A DNA stretch of 64,000 nucleotides, from assembly GCA_022457155.1 (NCBI GenBank), contig JAJGOT010000501.1:62001-126000 (forward strand), in the 5' to 3' direction. Every line of letters starts with the position of its first letter. Within the stretch, counting starts at the first letter, position 1. Below the pieces are notes generated by a model that had not been told where the DNA came from, made no database searches, and saw only the letters and a program-made list of their open reading frames with translations. Source of the DNA: Cladopsammia gracilis (taxonomy: Eukaryota; Cnidaria; Anthozoa; Scleractinia; Dendrophylliidae). Below, one piece after another: positions 11,775-22,489 of this stretch. Position numbers and translations under genes: made by a program.

Positions 11775-12959
11775 AAAAGAGAGAACGTTCCCTTTGTATA
11801 CATAATTCTGTAAAAAAAAGTAACCCAAAGGAAATTTTGTGAATGTACTCTTATCCAGACAATTTTGTTCCCAATGTATTATATTGTATTATATTCTAAT
11901 AGTAATAATCTTCAATCTTTAATAATATTATATATTGTATATACAATAGGATAGTTTTGAATGATAATAGCTTGGATGATATTAAAAAGCATTCTTTTAT
12001 AATGTACCCGGCCTACATCAGAAAACGTTAGGACACTTGGATGAATGCCACATGTTTCAAAACTTTTCAACATTTGTAAAGCACTTACTGGTAAGTTACC
12101 GCGTTACTTTTAATGCCCTGCCAGCCCTCCCACAAACCAATGTTGCAAATTGGGCCTTGCTGTATAAAGCAACTCAAGTTTAAATGGCAGTTTTCTGCAA
12201 CCATTCCTTGTGTTCCGGTTGATTTTCTTGTGCATTGTCATGGATAATTTGGCCAATGGCAGTAAGTATAAAAAACACAAAAAGAGCGTGATAAAATTAT
12301 TTAGAATGCTGTGAACAGTAGTTGCTGAAAACTCCTTACCTTAATATGCAACTGGGTCCATCACACTACTTTTGATTGGGGGGGCATTTGTCTTGGCAAT
12401 TAAAAAAATAAAGAGGTCTTTCAAATGCGTTGTTCAGGATATAACTTTTCTTACATTGTATTTCAAGCTAGAATTAGTGTGAATATACTCAAACAAGCAT
12501 GTCAAAATTAATGCTGTTTTGTTTCTTATTTGTGGATGGGATGGGCTGGGAGAGGTCCTGAGGGGAGTGTGGTGGGGCTTTAATATAATGTGTTTGGATG
12601 ACAGCATTTCACGACATGGGAATGGAGTAGAGGAGTCTTTCATTTTTACATCTTTTTGTGCTTTTTATTTCAATGAGACATCAATACAAATGAAACCATC
12701 TCACTGTAAAGGGGGATGTTTTAAGATTAATGAAAGCCATCTAAAGGCACTATCATTAAAGCATCAGTGTTATGGTGTTTTTAAGCTGATCTGACCTACC
12801 GGTAATAGATGACCCTTACAATAAATTTTTTCGCTCTTGCATGGAAAATCACCATAATGTTTTAATCACCAATGCGGGGTCCAAGAACTAGTTCTTAGAA
12901 CCAGTGGACCAACAATAAATGATTAGGAACCAGAAGTCATGGAAGTCACACTGGTCTGT
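11775..12959. other. intergenic, no gene seen
   Basis: AT-rich sequence without a supported gene. The stretch 11870-11960 is nearly pure AT with TATATT-type words. Confidence 0.5.
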
Positions 12960-14730
12960 TATTGTTGATCAATCAATCATCTTTATTTATTCACGGAATC
13001 TCATCATAAAAATGCTCTGACTTCCAGAGAGCCGTGCAATAATATAATCATGCAATAAAAAATAAAAATAGTCATTAAAACTATACTAAATTACAAATAT
13101 GATAAAAACGATTTCAGGCTTGTCTGCCCTTTAGTAGTATTTGATAGACTATTCCAGAGAACTGCCCCTCTATAGTGGAAGCTATTTTTTCCAGCCTCAG
13201 TATACGGTCTTGGTACAAATAAATTATATGTTGAGTTTCTTAGATTGTAAGAATACATAGAGTTTGTACTATTAAAAATTTGAGCCAAATGATCAGGTAC
13301 ATTTCGATTTTTCAATTTGTACATTATTATGGCTAGTTGTCTTGTCCTTCGTGTTTCAAGATTATCCCACCCAAGTTCATCCAGTATCTCAACTGATCGT
13401 CTATCGTAGTTAGAGGAGGTTATCACCCTGGCAGCTCTGTTTTGGAGGGTCTGGAGTCTGTTACACATCCCTTTCCCACAACTCCCCCACACTATACTAC
13501 AATAATCGAAATATGGTAGTACAAGGGAGTAGTACATCGTAATTAATGTATGATAAGGTAAGAGATGCCTTACACGTCTCAGAACGCCAATCCCTCCAGA
13601 GGTTTTCTTAGCAATTTTGTCTACATGATCTCTCCAAGTTTAAATGATTGATCTATTTCAACACCAAGATATTTATACGTCTTATCCCTTACAAGGGGTT
13701 TGTGATCGACATGAATATTAAACTGGTGCTGAAGGTGTTTTATCCTATATTGACTAGCTACAATCATATATTTTGTTTTATTCGCTATTAGCCATGTATG
13801 TATTTCATGTAGATCATGATTCATTTGTTGCTCCAAAATGTACTCATCAGCATGTGCAACAGTTAAACTAGTATCATCTGCATACATCCGCACTTTAGAG
13901 AAGAGGTTACAAGATGGAAGATCATTTATGTAAACAATAAATAGTAGTGGCCCAAGAATAGAACCCTGTGGTATTCCGCATTTAATTGTGCAGCTATCTG
14001 ACAGCACACCATCGACAAATGTTTTTTGTGTTCTATCTGTAAGGTATGAAGTAAACCAATTTAGGCTTACTTGGCATACACCATATTGTTTCAGTTTGTC
14101 CAACAAAATTTCGTGGTCCATGGTGTCAAAAGCCTTTTTAAGGTCTAAGAATATGACACCATTTAATAGGCCTTTATCCATATTTAGAAACCAATCATTA
14201 GTGACATCTAATAAAGCGGACAAAGTGGAATGTAGGGGTCTGAAACCCGATTGAGAGTCAGAAAGTAAACCATGTTCTGTCAGATAACTGTAAAGTTGGT
14301 TAAAAATAATTCTTTCTATCAGCTTAGTGACAGCTGGCAAAACAGAAATTGGTCTGTAGTTATCAGGTATGCATTTCTTGTCATCTTTGTATATCGGTGT
14401 CACTTTTGCTAATTTCCAATCCCTTGGGAAAATTCCAGTTCTAATAGAAAGGTTGAACAGATTGGTAAGGGATGGAGCTATTATTGTATCGGCCTCCTTT
14501 AACAGCCTTGCAGGAACGCCATCTAGACCACAAGTTTTATTTTTAGGCAGAGCTCTTAACAAGTTAAGAACCTCACTAATGGACGTTTCCTCAATACTGA
14601 AGGAGTGCTGAATAGGGGAGATATAATCTGATGGCTGCCTTGAGGAGGATGGCAGCTGAGAAGATAGTTTAATGAGTAATGATGAGTAATGCAAACAGTT
14701 ATCACCTACATTTTTTGCCTTTTCACCTTT
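12960..14730 (-). pseudogene. 5'-truncated non-LTR retrotransposon (CR1/L2/Jockey-type reverse transcriptase)
   Basis: Read on the - strand, a reverse transcriptase domain starts near 14694. It includes PISVLPAVTKLIER, the catalytic-aspartate block FLDLKKAFDT, GIPQGSILGPLLF and the active-site YADDT (about 13875). A one-base frameshift near 13630 separates it from a C-terminal part (13537-13091) that contains LPYFDYCSIVWG and YRGAVLWNSL. The 3' end carries ACGGCTCTCTGGAAG and a short GATTGATT tail near 12965-12985. The endonuclease domain expected upstream of the RT is missing, which is the usual result of incomplete target-primed insertion. It is not functional. Confidence 0.85.
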
Positions 14731-15204
14731 TCAACAGAACAATATGCATCAGAAGTAGAAAGAATGATTATCTTTACTTAGACTGTTGGCATTACATGTA
14801 TGTTATAATTGAAACTGCTCTTTGTGTTCTTGGATTTTAGACAGTTTTCACCACATCATGTTTAATTAAGTAACTTTAGATTTTACCTTTGCTTTTTTGT
14901 TGAGAACTGTTATAAACCCTGTCCTTGCCACTTTTATGAAAAAGGTATTTCCAATACCTTAGGAAGGATAACCATGGAAAATCTGAGGAAATCTTGGTAA
15001 TTTTGGTAAGCATTTCCTATGAGCACTGTTGTTTCAATCAAGTACTTTTGACCCCTCTTTCAGTGAAGAGAAAATGGCAATGGCACAATTCACATCTAAA
15101 AATCATATCCTTGTTGGATTTGCTTTCTTTTTCATAAAGAAAATATATTCCTTTCCAAATTTGTCAACCATTCTCACTGGATCCCCATTATTATTCCTTG
15201 CGCT

Positions 15205-15510
15205 CTTCTTATTCACTCCAGGTCCTTTCCTTTTTTACACCAGCCCACCCCCCCCCCCCCTCCTGCCCCCCTCTTTATTTACTCCAAGCCCCCTCCTCAT
15301 TCACTCCAAACCCCCTCCCCATTCACTCCAACCCCTTCCTTATTCACTCAACCCCCCTCTTATTTACTCCAAGTTTCCTCCTTATTCACTCCAACCCCTA
15401 CCCCCTTATTCACTCCAAGTCCCCTCCTTATTCACTCCAAACCCCCTCCTTATTCACTCCAACCCCCCCCCCCCCCCCCTATTCACTCCAAACCCCTCCT
15501 TATTCTCTCA
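15205..15510. repeat. minisatellite, left part (TTATTCACTCCAA-type units)
   Basis: Units of about 18-21 bp with the core TTATTCACTCCAA followed by a C-rich spacer repeat with small variations. Long frames through this block give proline-rich FTP-type peptides, which are a by-product of the repeat. A C run of about 16 bases occurs near 15463-15479. Confidence 0.85.
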
Positions 15511-15718
15511 AATAACTTCCACTATAGAGGGGCGGTTCTCTGGAATAGTCTAACAAATACTATTAAAGCCTGAAATTATTTATATCGCATTTGTAATTTA
15601 GTACAATTTTAATGACCATATTTATGTAATATTGTATTTTTTTATTGCATGAATTTTGCACGGCTCTCTAGAAGAGCATTTTTATGAATGGGATTCTGCG
15701 ATTAAATAAAGATGATTG

Positions 15719-15762
<44 letters not shown>
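15511..15762 (+). mobile_element. severely 5'-truncated LINE copy with GATT tail
   Basis: The sequence encodes the last residues of the same LINE family as 12960-14730 (FHYRGAVLWNSLTN), then its 3' untranslated region (ACGGCTCTCTAGAAG) and a (GATT)n tail at about 15718-15762. It lies in the opposite orientation to the larger copy and interrupts the minisatellite. Confidence 0.8.
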
Positions 15763-15763
<1 letters not shown>

Positions 15764-16040
15764 CTCCAACCCCCCTCCTTATTCACTCCAAACCCCTTAT
15801 TCACTCCAATCCCCTTCCATTTTCACTCCAACCCCCCAACTTATTCACTCCAACCCCCCTCCTTATTCACTCCAAACCCCTCCTTATTCACTCCAAGCCT
15901 CCTCCTTATTCACTCCAAACACTCCAACCCCCTCCTTATGCACTCCAAACCCCTCCTTATTCACTCCAAACCCCCCCCCCCCCCCCCTTCTTATTCACTC
16001 CAGGCCCCCTCTTTATTCACTCAAAGTCCTCTCCTTATTG
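15763..16040. repeat. minisatellite, right part
   Basis: Continuation of the TTATTCACTCCAA array on the far side of the LINE fragment. The same unit length and C-rich spacers are seen, including a C run near 15970-15987. Confidence 0.85.
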
Positions 16041-16429
16041 CCCGTTGAAACTGGCCATGCTTGTTGCTTCATGCACCATATTATGTTTTGTGCTGAAAAA
16101 AAAAACAACAATAACGGCAACAAAACAGTAGATATACTTGAGACTTAAAGAAGAGTTCCCATGTAGTCATGAGATTATTATTATGAACTGTAGTTTGGGA
16201 ATGTCCAGGGATGGAGCAACTGTTTCCTCTTGATGAGATGTCGCAATATGTTACACTTGGGTATTAGTAATGTTTGTTACTGTCTTGTGATCAATTAATC
16301 TGCTCTTTTTAAGTCCATATTTCATTCAAAATGGGGCTTATTTTACTCAACTTGCTTGGCAATAATATACAGTTCTACCAAGAGTCTTTGGATCTGTAGA
16401 TGGTATCATTGAGTGTTTACTTGAATTAA

Positions 16430-18110
16430 ATTTATTAGCCTAGAACTGCTTTGCTTGGTGGCATTTCTCTTGTGTATAACTGTAGAAACATTCATACAAC
16501 TGTAGTCTTTGGAGTAAAAGCAATTATCAGTGCAAATGTTATACCACTGAACAATGTGAATAGCATTTCTTTTTACTTTTAAAAATGCGGTTTTAATGAA
16601 AAACTGTCTTGGACTGAAAAAAAAAAACAGTCACTTTTCTCTCTTAAAAATGTGTAGGAGGCATCCAGCTTGAGTATGACAATAATACTATTGTTACAGT
16701 GAGATGCCTAGTGTGACACTTTTCCCTAACCTTTTGAATTGCTCCTTTTCTTCCTGGTAAAAGTTTCACACAGGATTTTATTAAAACCCTGATGAGATCC
16801 TGACATCAGCACTTATGATGTCCAAATGAAAGTTTCTATAAAATCCTGAAATTGGATCTCACACGATGCTAGTAGGATCTGATTCCTAGTCAGGATCAAA
16901 TATTGCAAAATTCCACCTGATCCTTTTTCAAAGATTTCTGCCAGGAATGTGCCTTTTCCATGTTATATTTAGAGTATCTCTGCATGCCACATGAAGTGTT
17001 AGTGTGTTTGTTGGTCTTCAGAAGAGTTAAGATAAAAGAGAAATGTTATGTGAAACACATTTTGTTAACTTTCTCTATCAATTGGATTAAATGTTAATTA
17101 AGGGCAAAAAGACTGCTAACGCTGACTTTTTCAACAGTTCTCTGTCAAAATGGGAGATAAAAGCATCAAGGTGGAACATTCCGAAATCCATTCACCCATC
17201 AGCTACTCAGTAGCAGGGACAGTGGGCGGCCTGATATCCGTGACCGTTGGACATCCGCTTGATACCATCAAGGTCCGTCTCCAGACAACGGCAATCCTCG
17301 CCCAGAAAACAAAGTTCCGTGGTACACTGGATTGTATTACGCAGACTGTTAGGAAAGAAGGAGCGTTGGCTTTGTTCAGGGGTCTGTCAGCTCACTTACT
17401 TGTGTCCGTTCCAGTTGCCAGTTTGACGTTCTGGGGCTATGGAATGGGTCTCAAAATCCAGAGCAAAGATCAGAACTTTGATGCACTAACGCCGATGGAA
17501 ATTTTTAACGCTGGTATATTTTCTGGTACTTGTGTGGCGGCCATAGTTGTTCCCTTCTACCTTGTCAAATGTCGGCTTCAGGTGCAGCAAATGTCCACTG
17601 CGAGTTTACACTTCAAAGGGCCAGCAACGCTAGCTTTTCACATTTTTCGTACTAATGGCATACGAGGACTTTATAGAGGGCTCTCGGCAAATCTCCTAAC
17701 AGCACCCTCAACAGGCTGCTATTTTGTTTCTTATGAGTACCTAATTAGGGCGCTTACTCCAGCGGGTACTTCACGTAATGATGTAGGCTTCCTTCCGGTT
17801 CTCATTGCCGGAGCCGTGGCTGACACAATTTGGTGGTTAGTCGGTCTTCCAGGGGACATGCTGACAAGCCGTATTTGGACAGCACCTGAAGGAAAATATC
17901 CCCGGGGAGTTAGGGATGCACTGAGGGAGTTGCTGCGTAATGAAGGCGCCTTTGCTTTGTATAAAGGGTTAGTTCCAGTGCTGCTAAGGGCTGCCCCTGA
18001 GGGAGCTGCACTTTTCTTGGGATATGAGGTCACTCTTAAGGCAATTAATTGGATGTCAAGAGCTTTGTCTCCATCTTCTGAGTGATTTTGGTACAGCAAT
18101 TAACTCACTT
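16430..18110 (+). repeat. segmental duplication, copy A (mitochondrial carrier unit)
   Basis: This block matches 20100-21720. Shared landmarks are AACTGCTTTGCTTGGTGGC (16443 and 20113), TTTTGGAGTAAAAGCA-type sequence, ATTCCTAGTCAGGAT, the pre-ATG stretch CTAACGCTGACTTTTTCAAC and the whole carrier reading frame. Bases 16150-16430 to the left hold no gene. Confidence 0.75.
17150..18085 (+). CDS. mitochondrial carrier (SLC25 family, carnitine/acylcarnitine carrier-like), copy A
   Basis: A 311-residue open frame in one exon has the three-fold SLC25 repeat. Repeat 1 carries the intact signature P36-L-D-T-I-K41 and VRLQ. Repeat 2 has PFYLVK at 135-140, where the usual acid is tyrosine. Repeat 3 has PGDMLT at 234-239, where the usual basic residue is threonine; TAPEGKYPRG follows. 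The C-terminal repeat (LLRNEGAFALYKG, FLGYEV) is closest in my recognition to carnitine/acylcarnitine and related SLC25A20/29/45/48 carriers, which exchange solutes across the inner mitochondrial membrane. Substrate is not certain. A polypyrimidine tract and CAG acceptor lie just before the ATG (TTTTTCAACAG, 12-13 bases upstream), so a non-coding first exon lies further left. Compared with copy B it has D225 in place of glycine in a small-residue helix motif. Confidence 0.9.
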   Translation: MGDKSIKVEHSEIHSPISYSVAGTVGGLISVTVGHPLDTIKVRLQTTAILAQKTKFRGTLDCITQTVRKEGALALFRGLSAHLLVSVPVASLTFWGYGMGLKIQSKDQNFDALTPMEIFNAGIFSGTCVAAIVVPFYLVKCRLQVQQMSTASLHFKGPATLAFHIFRTNGIRGLYRGLSANLLTAPSTGCYFVSYEYLIRALTPAGTSRNDVGFLPVLIAGAVADTIWWLVGLPGDMLTSRIWTAPEGKYPRGVRDALRELLRNEGAFALYKGLVPVLLRAAPEGAALFLGYEVTLKAINWMSRALSPSSE

Positions 18111-18238
18111 AATTTGCCGTCGATTACTGTCGAAGTGCCAATTACTGTTATAATCCAATCAAATTAGTCTCCTTCCTCCTTCCTCCTAGGAAAACGCCTC
18201 AGAACGTCAAATGTTGTTGATGAGAGTGTGTGAAGTTC

Positions 18239-18244
18239 AAATAA
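18239..18244 (+). terminator. candidate poly(A) signal AATAAA for carrier copy A
   Basis: AATAAA lies about 150 bases after the stop and is followed by a T-rich stretch (AAGTTTTGTTTTAATG). It is the first AATAAA downstream of the gene. Bases 18250-18800 beyond it hold no recognised feature. Confidence 0.45.
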
Positions 18245-18960
18245 ACCAAGTTTTGTTTTAATGCATTAAAAACATGTCCTAGCGCGACACAAATAAGCAT
18301 TGTTTGAAATAGGAGAGAGAAATAGATGATGTTATGTTTTACATAAGTTTGTTCGTCAATTCTTTGACTTCAATCTTAATATGGAAAATTAAAACCGATC
18401 TGCGGACTTCACTGATGGATTTTTCAAGACTTCAGTAAACGCTAGAGCACGGTAAAATGATGATTTCAACTCCACTACACAGCAGACATTATACGCTCCA
18501 ATAGGTTTATTTTGATGTATTTCGGTCGGACACCAACGGTAATTACAAACAACCTACAATGCACTACAACAATAGTGCCCAGTCCCTGCTGTTCCCGTGC
18601 CGTAGAAATATCAATTTCTGTCTAATTCGTTGACTACGTTACTCAAACGCCAGAAATTACATTTTTTAAATGTGTAGCCTACGGTCAAGCTCTCGGGCTC
18701 GGGGCATAAACAAATTTTGTTTCTGCTGACGATTGAAATAAATGTCTTAGCTTGACGCAAATACGCATTGAGAACCTGGTAACGTAATGTTTGAAAATTG
18801 TTTTTTCATCAATTCTTTGATACCCTGGGTGTCAGAGGCTTTTCTCATGCTCTCGTCTCTCTCATATTAAACGCTCCTTATGTCTCTTTATTTTTGCCGC
18901 TTGAAAAGCCGGCCCCGACTTCACACGAAAGCGTGCCGCGAGAGAACCTCTCATACGAAA

Positions 18961-19145
18961 GGGTGTCAGTAAAACGCGGGGTCGGGGCCGGGGTTGGGGT
19001 GGGATTAGGTCTAGAATTAGGTACAGTGTATGGGATTAAATATAATCCCTTAACCTAATCCTAACACTATGCCTAATCCCATACCTAATCCTAGACCTAA
19101 TCCCACCCCGACCCCGGCCCCGACTCCTCGTTTTACTGACACCCC
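18961..19145. mobile_element. GC-rich palindromic element (MITE-like)
   Basis: The sequence reads GGGTGTCAGTAAAACG at the left and CGTTTTACTGACACCCC at the right. The arms between them (GGTCGGGGCCGGGG, GGGATTAGGTCTAG) are mirrored almost to the centre. The whole 185 bp can form one hairpin. No coding capacity. Confidence 0.8.
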
Positions 19146-19148
19146 ATA

Positions 19149-19251
19149 GGAAACCCATCCGCTTATTTGTAAACTGCAAATGAAATTAAAATAGCAAGTT
19201 AACATTACCATTTTAATCTCATTGGCAGTTTGCAAATAAGCGTGTGGGTTT
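19149..19251. repeat. second palindrome next to the GC-rich one
   Basis: AACCCATCCGCTTATTTGTA with a following AACTGCAAATGA block is inverted against CAGTTTGCAAATAAGCGTGT and GGGTTT. The arms are about 45 bp with few mismatches around a short loop. It begins four bases after the previous palindrome. Confidence 0.75.
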
Positions 19252-19345
19252 TGTCCCTACACCTGAATCAAAGGCCGCAACAAATTTTATGCATTACATC
19301 ATCCAGTTGTCTCGTTTCACAAATTGTATATTTATGTCATGCTTA

Positions 19346-19664
19346 AGGTCCGTTTACACGTACGATTTATGATACGATTTTTATCGCGCTCTCCAATGCA
19401 ACTTTTGTCGCAAGTGTAAACCAGCGGCGATTTCGTGTGTGATTCGGGCGCGACATTTGCTTTGATTTGCTGTGATTTCCCCAAAATCGCCGCCAAGTCG
19501 TATGTTCGAAAGCTCAGCGACATCGCGCGATAAATCGCGCCCAAATCGCACTGAAATCGCCGCCCGTTTACACATGCGATTTGAAGATGCAACTTGCGCG
19601 CAACAACAGTTGCATCGACAAGTGCAACAAAAGTTGCACAAAAATCGCCAGTGTAAACGGGCCT
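19346..19664. mobile_element. Harbinger/Tourist-like MITE with AGGYCC ends
   Basis: The ends AGGTCCGTTTACAC and GTGTAAACGGGCCT are inverted. TTA precedes the left end and follows the right end after one extra G. Internally the words AAATCGC, GCGATTT and TTGCAAC-type sequence recur in both orientations. Open frames here are repeat artefacts. Confidence 0.7.
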
Positions 19665-19801
19665 GTTATCGCTTTCATCGTTTATCGAAAAAAACTGCTT
19701 TATCTGAACTTTTACAAATGACTCCCGTTCCCCCATCCACTCAGTATAAAAAGAGCGTTCCATATTTACGAGTTAGTTCATGGGAGCCTTTGAATACTTG
19801 A

Positions 19802-20035
19802 AGTAATATATCAAACACGAGGAAGAGTGTTTCATCAGATTTCCAAACACTGAGAAGTGGGTTGAAAAACGGGGGGGGAGGGGAGGGGAGTAATATATCA
19901 AACACGAGGAACAGTGTTTCATCAGATTTCCAAACACCGAGAAGTGGGTTGAAAAAAAACGAGGCGCAGCCTATTTTTTTTTTAACCCACCTCAAGATGT
20001 TTGGAAATCGGATGAAACACTATTTCGAGTGTTTA
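19802..20035. repeat. tandem plus inverted repeat, CAAACACGAGGAA units
   Basis: Two direct units start AGTAATATATCAAACACGAG and run to GAGAAGTGGGTTGAAAA. They are followed by a partial inverted unit (AACCCACCTCAAGATGTTTG, GATGAAACACTATTTCGAGT). This is foldback-type repeat DNA with no gene. Confidence 0.65.
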
Positions 20036-20282
20036 ATTAGAATCGATTTCAAAACCTCCTTCATGGTAGCGATTTCGTTATGAATTATTAATGAGTTTGA
20101 GAATTAAATATATTAGCCCAGAACTGCTTTGCTTGGTGGCCTTTGTCTGGTTAAATGTATAAACATAATACAGCTGTACTTTTGGAGTAAAAGCATTTTA
20201 ATAAATAAATAAATAAATAAATAGCAATGTCAGTGGAATATCACGATTCCACTGTTTTTGGATCGAATTGGAATTTGGAAAT

Positions 20283-20455
20283 GTGGAGGTAGCAAATGTG
20301 GAGCTAGGGAAACCGGGGAATCCGGAGAAAAATCCTCTGAGCAAGGACGAGAACTAACAACAAACTCGACCCACATATGGCATCGCCTCCATAATTGGAA
20401 CCCGGGCCGCATTTGGGACGAGTGCTCTCACCACTGCGCCGTCCCTGCTCCCCAA
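20283..20455 (-). mobile_element. tRNA-derived SINE, reverse orientation
   Basis: The reverse complement reads GCGCAGTGGTGAGAGCACTC (A-box region), CGGGTTCCAATTATGG (B-box region, altered) and GAGTTTGTTGTTAGTTCTCG, the same order as the SINE at 11603-11770. It sits in the presumed 5' intron of carrier copy B. Confidence 0.7.
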
Positions 20456-20774
20456 CAAAATCAATGTTATACTACTAAACCATGTGAATTACTTTTTTTT
20501 TTAAATAATGCAAAAGATTACTACGATTTTTTGCAACACCCTAACATTAGATCTTATGAGGTCCTAATTAAAGTTCCTACATGATCCTAAGTAGGATCTT
20601 AAATAGGATCTTACAAAAATCCTAATAGATTCCGATTCCTAGTCAGGATTACTGAAATGATGAAGATTTTTGGAGATTGTTAGGTTTTGTTAACTTTCTC
20701 AATCAATTGGATTAAATGTTGAGTAAGAGCAAAAAGACTGCTAACGCTGACTTTTTCAACAGTTCTCTGTCAAA

Positions 20775-21710
20775 ATGGGAGATACAAGCATCAAGGTGGA
20801 ACATTCCGAAATCCATTCACCCATCAGCTACTCAGTAGCAGGGACAGTGGGCGGCCTGATATCCGTGACCGTTGGACATCCGCTTGATACCATCAAGGTC
20901 CGTCTCCAGACAACGGCAATCCTCGCCCAGAAAACAAAGTTCCGTGGTACACTGGATTGTATTACGCAGACTGTTAGGAAAGAAGGAGCGTTGGCTTTGT
21001 TCAGGGGTCTGTCAGCTCACTTACTTGTGTCCGTTCCAGTTGCCAGTTTGACGTTCTGGGGCTATGGAATGGGTCTGAAGCTCCAAAGCAAAGATCAGAA
21101 TTTTGATGCACTAACGCCGATGGAAATTTTTAACGCTGGTATATTTTCTGGCACTTGTGTGGCGGCCATAGTTGTTCCCTTCTACCTTGTGAAATGTCGG
21201 CTTCAGGTGCAGCAAATGTCCAGTGCGAGTTTACACTACAAAGGGCCAGCAACACTAGCTTTTCACATTTTTCGCACTTATGGCATACGAGGCCTTTATA
21301 GAGGGCTCTCGGCAAATCTCCTAACAGCACCCGCAACAGGCTGCTATTTTGTATCTTATGAGTACCTAACAAGGGCGCTTGCTCCAGCGGGTACTTCACG
21401 TGATGATGTGGGGCTCCTTCCGGTTATCGTTGCTGGTAGCGTTGCTGGGACAATTTGGTGGTTAGTGGGTCTTCCAGCGGACGTGCTGACAAGCCGTATT
21501 TGGACAGCGCCTGAAGGAAAATATCCCCGGGGAGTTAGGGATGCACTGAGGGAGTTGCTGCGTAATGAAGGCGCCTTTGCTTTGTATAAAGGGTTAGTTC
21601 CAGTGCTGCTAAGGGCTGCCCCTGAGGGAGCTGCACTTTTCTTGGGATATGAGGTCACTCTGAAGGTAATTAATTGGATGTCAAGAGCTTTGTCTCCATC
21701 TTCTGAGTGA
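20775..21710 (+). CDS. mitochondrial carrier (SLC25 family, carnitine/acylcarnitine carrier-like), copy B
   Basis: A 311-residue single-exon frame with about 17 differences from copy A by my count (near 95% identity). Signatures are PLDTIK (36-41), PFYLVK (135-140) and PADVLT (234-239), so the degenerate second and third gates are shared and predate the duplication. Copy B keeps glycine at 225 and A235 and V237, closer to the usual carrier pattern, and is the likelier fully functional copy. The ATG is preceded by the same CTGACTTTTTCAACAG acceptor as copy A. It is presumably an inner-membrane solute exchanger; the substrate is unresolved. Confidence 0.9.
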   Translation: MGDTSIKVEHSEIHSPISYSVAGTVGGLISVTVGHPLDTIKVRLQTTAILAQKTKFRGTLDCITQTVRKEGALALFRGLSAHLLVSVPVASLTFWGYGMGLKLQSKDQNFDALTPMEIFNAGIFSGTCVAAIVVPFYLVKCRLQVQQMSSASLHYKGPATLAFHIFRTYGIRGLYRGLSANLLTAPATGCYFVSYEYLTRALAPAGTSRDDVGLLPVIVAGSVAGTIWWLVGLPADVLTSRIWTAPEGKYPRGVRDALRELLRNEGAFALYKGLVPVLLRAAPEGAALFLGYEVTLKVINWMSRALSPSSE

Positions 21711-21738
21711 TTTTGATATAACAACTCGCTAATCATAG

Positions 21739-21744
21739 AATAAA
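21739..21744 (+). terminator. candidate poly(A) signal AATAAA for carrier copy B
   Basis: AATAAA lies about 29 bases after the stop codon. Further AATAAA motifs near 22604 and 22632, the latter followed by GT-rich TGTCCTGTTTGTGG, could end a longer 3' untranslated region. Bases 21750-22336 show nothing else. Confidence 0.35.
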
Positions 21745-22343
21745 TTACTGTCGATGAAAAAATCGTTGAAAGTACCATTAAATCGTTACCTTTGCATCGT
21801 TATCCACGTTTGGCCATCTATAATGAAGGCAATCATAACGGAACGAACCAATTAGTACGCCATTTGATAAACCTCAAACAAAACTCCAGGAAATGTAACC
21901 CGCAACCCAAATGTTTTATCGTTGCTTAAATTCAAGTTCATATGCAGCATTTAAGGATGCGAATACGCATCGTAACGATTGCAAAAATGAGAGGATTGCA
22001 TGCAGTAAAAGCCCGAGTATAAGAACCTAGATTTTTCCTAGTTAGCCTATAAGGTTCTTATGTATTTGGTGTCGACTAGAAATTTAGGCTATTTAGCTTC
22101 TAGCCGGTCAGTTTTAATAAAAAAAACACTGTTTCAATCCTTATTTAGTCTTAGGAGGTTCTTTTATAATAGAGGTTTAAATGCCAAAATTTTAACCAAC
22201 ACGTTCTTAATCCACTAGGATCTTATATGCGGGTTTTTACTGTATTTCACTTGCCCACGCGTTACGGAAGACGCTGTTTAAAAAAAACTACATTTGGTCA
22301 CGAAAGTGACATTGAAAATAATCACTTATGTTGTACAGATTTT

Positions 22344-22478
22344 GGGGTGTTTCTTGGTGTTGCGGAAGCCATTGTTGGTTAGCTTTTGTGTTGTGGTGAG
22401 GGTATTATTCAGTGTCTTTTGAATGTTTTGTTTTACGTCATTTGGTGATCACACCATCCGCAACACCAAGAAACTACC
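22344..22478. mobile_element. 145-bp-class MITE with 7-bp target duplication (copy 1)
   Basis: Ends GGGGTGTTTCTTGGTGTTGC and GCAACACCAAGAAACTACC are inverted. AGATTTT flanks both sides (22337-22343 and 22479-22485). A close copy lies at 45328-45472 and a diverged one at about 52480-52615. Confidence 0.85.
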
Positions 22479-22489
22479 AGATTTTTGGA

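Larger units (their letters stand above)
20100..21720 (+). repeat. segmental duplication, copy B (mitochondrial carrier unit)
   Basis: Partner of 16430-18110. It differs in having an inserted SINE (20283-20455) and an AAAT run (about 20200-20222) upstream of the gene, so those arrived after the duplication or were lost from copy A. Confidence 0.75.

Noticed and set aside
13988..14611. Plus-strand frames of 80-88 codons
   Set aside because: They are antisense shadows of the reverse transcriptase on the - strand.
15029..16148. Proline-rich open frames of 105-174 codons
   Set aside because: They are readings of the TTATTCACTCCAA minisatellite and the C runs inside it, in several frames at once.
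19332..19801. Frames of 86-143 codons on both strands
   Set aside because: They lie within a MITE with inverted ends; openness reflects the repeated AAATCGC-type words.
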